NCBI RefSeq assembly: GCF_010119935.1
Contig: NZ_CP048209.1
Location: forward strand, 3,351,001 to 3,415,000
Direction: 5' to 3'
DNA from: Paenibacillus lycopersici
GTDB taxonomy: Bacteria > Bacillota > Bacilli > Paenibacillales > Paenibacillaceae
DNA length: 64,000 nucleotides
Position numbers and translations under genes: made by a program. Below the pieces are notes generated by a model. The model saw only the letters and a list, made by a program, of their open reading frames with translations, was not told the DNA's origin and made no database searches. Positions 61,605 to 64,000 of this stretch are shown one piece after another; position 1 is the stretch's first letter, and each line of letters begins with the position of its first letter.

Positions 61605-63038
61605 TCACCTCTGTGTCGCTTTCTTCGCGTTCCGCGGCTCTTTCATTTTGTACCAGGGCACGCGGAATAACGTATCTCTGAATTCCGACGATCGGATGGG
61701 CGCGAGGGGACTGAGGTAAGGCTCTCCCGTAGTCTTGAGCGATACGAGGTGCACGACCAGCGCCAACGTACCGCATAAGATGCCGAACATGCCGAGGGAG
61801 ACCGCCAGCACCATGAACGAAAATTGCAGTATGCGCTGCGCCATTCCAAAGTTGAATGAAGGCGATACAAAATTCGCCATTGCCGTGATGCCGACCACGA
61901 TCACCATGGCCGCCGATACTAATCCTGCTTCGACCGCCGCCTGTCCCAGCACGACGGCCCCGACGATGGAGATGGCCTGTCCGGTGACGGACGGCATACG
62001 GACGCCGGCCTCCCGCAGAAGCTCGAACATGACGAGCATAATGAGCGCCTCGACGAAGGCAGGGAAGGGGACGCCTTCCCGCTGAGCGGCCAAATTAATG
62101 AGCAGCTCGGAGGGAATCATCTCCTGGTTGTAATTGGAGAGCGCGATAAAGATGCTCGGCGTATAGACGGAGAGCAGGAACGACAGAAATCGAAGCCAAC
62201 GAAGCAACGTAGCGAACAGCGGCTGCTGGTAATAATCCTCTGCGCTTACGAAGAACTGGAAGAACGAGACCGGCGTAATCAGACTGCTCGGCGTCCCGTC
62301 GGTGAAAATCAGGATCTTCCCTTCGACAAGGTGAGCCGACGCGATATCGGGCCGTTCCGTATTCAGCATGCGGGGGAAGGGGGTGAGCTCCTTGTCCTCG
62401 ATCCACTCCTCGATATTCGCCCCTTCGAAGACGGCTTCGGTACGGATCTGTCCGATTCGCTCGCGATAAGCCTGGATCCGCGCTTCCGACGCCTTGCCCT
62501 GAACGTATCCCATCAGCACCTTGGTACACGAGAGCTCCCCGATTTCAAAGGTTTCGAAGACGAGCTGCGGCGACTTGATCCGGCTGCGAACGAGGCCAAC
62601 GTTAGTCATGATGGCTTCGGTAAAGGCTTCGCTCGGGCCGCGAACCGTCTTCTCGGTCTTCGGTTCCTGAATGTTCCGATGCGGAAAAGCAGGCGCCGAG
62701 AGAAGGTAGCCGGCATCGATACCGGCAATGAATATAATGCACTGGCCGTGGTGTAACGCGGATACCCATTGGGCGAAGGACTTCTCCTCGGTACACGGTA
62801 AGCTGGACAGCTTGTCGCGAATTAGCGCTGTTCGGTTCTCGTGATACGGCCGCTCGCGGTCTATATGGATGTCCAGCAAAGGGGATAAGACCGTCTTCTC
62901 AATGAGCGCCGTGTCGACGATGGTATCCAGGTAGCAGCAAGTGACGGGGATATCCGAATCGACCAATATGCGTTGAACGTTGAAGTCGGGCTGCCGTTCG
63001 AATTGATGGATGAATGCCGACTGGGCTGACGTTTTCAT
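61605..63038 (-). CDS. GerAA-family germinant-receptor A subunit
   Basis: A 477-residue membrane protein, normal for GerA (~480-500). The N-terminal ~230-residue soluble domain includes VGLVRSRIKSPQLVFETFEIG. The membrane part contains the family hallmarks EGKILIFTDGTPSSLITP, SIFIALSNYNQEMIPSELLINLAAQREGVPFP and LLREAGVRMPSVTGQAISIVGAVVLGQAAV. It is the first gene of the operon, with GAGGGAAG as ribosome site. A-subunits form the oligomeric ion channel of the receptor. No forespore sigma-G -10/-35 is obvious to me upstream. Confidence 0.95.
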   Translation of the reverse strand: MKTSAQSAFIHQFERQPDFNVQRILVDSDIPVTCCYLDTIVDTALIEKTVLSPLLDIHIDRERPYHENRTALIRDKLSSLPCTEEKSFAQWVSALHHGQCIIFIAGIDAGYLLSAPAFPHRNIQEPKTEKTVRGPSEAFTEAIMTNVGLVRSRIKSPQLVFETFEIGELSCTKVLMGYVQGKASEARIQAYRERIGQIRTEAVFEGANIEEWIEDKELTPFPRMLNTERPDIASAHLVEGKILIFTDGTPSSLITPVSFFQFFVSAEDYYQQPLFATLLRWLRFLSFLLSVYTPSIFIALSNYNQEMIPSELLINLAAQREGVPFPAFVEALIMLVMFELLREAGVRMPSVTGQAISIVGAVVLGQAAVEAGLVSAAMVIVVGITAMANFVSPSFNFGMAQRILQFSFMVLAVSLGMFGILCGTLALVVHLVSLKTTGEPYLSPLAPIRSSEFRDTLFRVPWYKMKEPRNAKKATQR

Positions 63039-63121
63039 ATGCTTCCCTCATGCGTGGAATGTGATTGGAATTTCCCTATAGAATGACCTTATTTTTCCTG
63101 GAATATGCAGCTAATCGACCA

Positions 63122-63154
63122 AAACAAAAAATACCCAGTAATATACTGGGTATT
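63122..63154 (-). terminator. Terminator of the minus-strand esterase gene
   Basis: AATACCCAGTA (63130-63140) and TACTGGGTATT (63144-63154) form a perfect 11-bp stem with a 3-nt centre. Read on the minus strand it is followed by TTTTTTGTTTT, so it terminates the gene at 63265-63918. Confidence 0.85.
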
Positions 63155-63264
63155 AGCTGCCGGCGAACCGGGGATAGGTGCAGAGCTATTATTTCCAAGC
63201 TGCTATGATGTCGACCATAATTTGTGAGGTTAATAAGAACGGGAGGAGTGCCTTGCTTGGCTCT

Positions 63265-63918
63265 CTACAGAGCGTGTTGGAGCAGCCATTCGTACAATTC
63301 CGGATTCTCATACGTTTCCGTCCAAGAATCATGATCGGCTTCCGGATAGACGGTTAATTTCACGTTGCCGCCAATCGCCTGCAAGGCGTCTACCATTTTC
63401 TCCGACTCCGAGAGCGGCACGACGTCATCTTTGGCACCGTGGAAGACCCAGACCGGCGTTTCCTTCAGCGGTTCGACTCGCTCCGGATTGCCTCCGCCGC
63501 ATATCGGCACGATCGCGGCGAATCTGCCGGGCTGAACGGCCGCTAACTGCCAAGCCCCATAGCCTCCCATGCTCAATCCCGTCAAATAAACCCTGGACGT
63601 GTCGACATTGTAGCTCTTAACGATCTCGTCAAGCAGGAGGATGAGAGCATCCGTCTCGGCGCCCCAAAAGGAATCTTCCGGACATTGCGGAGATACCGCG
63701 ATGAACGGGAAATCGGTTTGCGTCTGCGCGATCTTCGGTATTCCGTGAACAGCCACGCGCTCCACGTTGTCGCCGCGCTCGCCGGAACCATGCAGGAACA
63801 AAATCAGCGGCCACTTCTTCGTAGCATCGTTCTCGTAGCCGTCCGGAATATGCAGCAAATAGTTCAAAGACACTTTCTTCAGGATTTCTTTCTCTAACCG
63901 ACGGGCAGTCTGCGTCAT
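63265..63918 (-). CDS. Alpha/beta-hydrolase esterase (PHB depolymerase/dienelactone hydrolase-like)
   Basis: A 217-residue alpha/beta hydrolase without signal peptide. The oxyanion segment is ILFLHGSGERGDN, the nucleophile is the Ser of GLSMGGYGAW, the acid is the Asp in GAKDDVVPL and the base is His in EADHDSW. This short, lid-less form resembles the phospholipase/carboxylesterase and polyhydroxybutyrate depolymerase-like group, with activity on short acyl or sugar esters likely. The ATG at 63918 has AAGGAG at the right distance. It stands alone between its terminator and the window edge. Confidence 0.9.
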   Translation of the reverse strand: MTQTARRLEKEILKKVSLNYLLHIPDGYENDATKKWPLILFLHGSGERGDNVERVAVHGIPKIAQTQTDFPFIAVSPQCPEDSFWGAETDALILLLDEIVKSYNVDTSRVYLTGLSMGGYGAWQLAAVQPGRFAAIVPICGGGNPERVEPLKETPVWVFHGAKDDVVPLSESEKMVDALQAIGGNVKLTVYPEADHDSWTETYENPELYEWLLQHAL

Positions 63919-63986
63919 TAGACATTCTCCTTATCGGAACTAACTTTTATTTCCTTTATTGTACCATACGCCAGGAGGCTTGTTCA

Positions 63987-64000
63987 TTGAAAGTAACGAT
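63987..64000 (+). CDS. Start of a gene cut by the right edge
   Basis: AGGAGG at 63973-63978 is followed 8 nt later by TTG AAA GTA ACG, giving an M-K-V-T N-terminus. TATTGT/TACCAT ahead could be promoter parts. Only four codons are inside the window, so nothing can be said about the product. Confidence 0.45.

Overview
This window looks like chromosome from a spore-forming, GC-rich Firmicute of the Paenibacillaceae (Paenibacillus or a close relative). Direct signs are a tri-cistronic germinant-receptor (ger) operon, a YjcZ-like small spore protein, three sugar ABC transporters that each lack an ATPase gene, a YesN/YesM-type two-component pair, CcpA cre-like sites, a T-box leader, and strong AGGAGG-type ribosome sites with many TTG and GTG starts. 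No rRNA, tRNA, CRISPR, phage or insertion sequence was seen. The assignment rests on gene content and protein style, not on a database match.

Layout: 0-4 kb holds the 3' part of a secreted GH16 glucanase, a broken AraC-type regulator behind a Fur-box-like promoter, and a sulfatase. 4.1-6.8 kb has short inverted repeats, two tandem GyrI-like ligand-binding proteins and a divergent WYL-type repressor. 6.9-30.4 kb is a large sugar-catabolic island on the + strand: racemase-like protein, FGGY kinase, tandem metallo-beta-lactamase protein, DeoR repressor, SIS isomerase, ROK kinase, sugar ABC transporter, TIM-barrel glycosidase, class II ketose-bisphosphate aldolase, GH38 alpha-mannosidase, class II (OtnC/FucA-like) aldolase, four-carbon-acid-sugar kinase, a second DeoR paralogue, a large GH38-like protein and NagA. 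Two recurring DNA motifs in its promoters, TGTGGGTTT and a 16-nt-phased ACTCATT repeat, are candidate operators for the two DeoR paralogues.

30.5-34.4 kb is a thiazole/oxazole-modified microcin (TOMM) style operon: a ThiF-like maturation protein that seems to lack its usual N-terminus, a leader-binding/YcaO cyclodehydratase ending in a PxPxP tail, then a 39-residue Cys/Gly-containing YjcZ-like peptide. No dehydrogenase or exporter is present. 34.8-42.4 kb is a second sugar locus (LplA/B/C-type transporter, AraC and ROK regulators, DapA/NanA-family lyase, class I fructose-bisphosphate aldolase). 42.6-47 kb has mixed regulators and enzymes: AraC with an N-terminal HTH, a cupin, an aldo/keto reductase, and MerR divergent from an SDR with a 19-bp-spacer promoter.

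47-49.2 kb is a T-box-controlled class II lysyl-tRNA synthetase directly followed by the C-terminal remnant of a GNAT acetyltransferase. 49.3-51.8 kb has more of the 21-bp repeats, a double-GNAT protein and a class C beta-lactamase-like serine hydrolase. 51.8-59 kb is a YesN/YesM two-component system with its own ABC permeases and lipoprotein, with cre-like sites ahead of both halves. 59.1-63 kb (minus strand) is the ger operon (A-C-B order plus a fourth small membrane protein). A minus-strand esterase follows, and a gene entering the right edge is seen only by its start.
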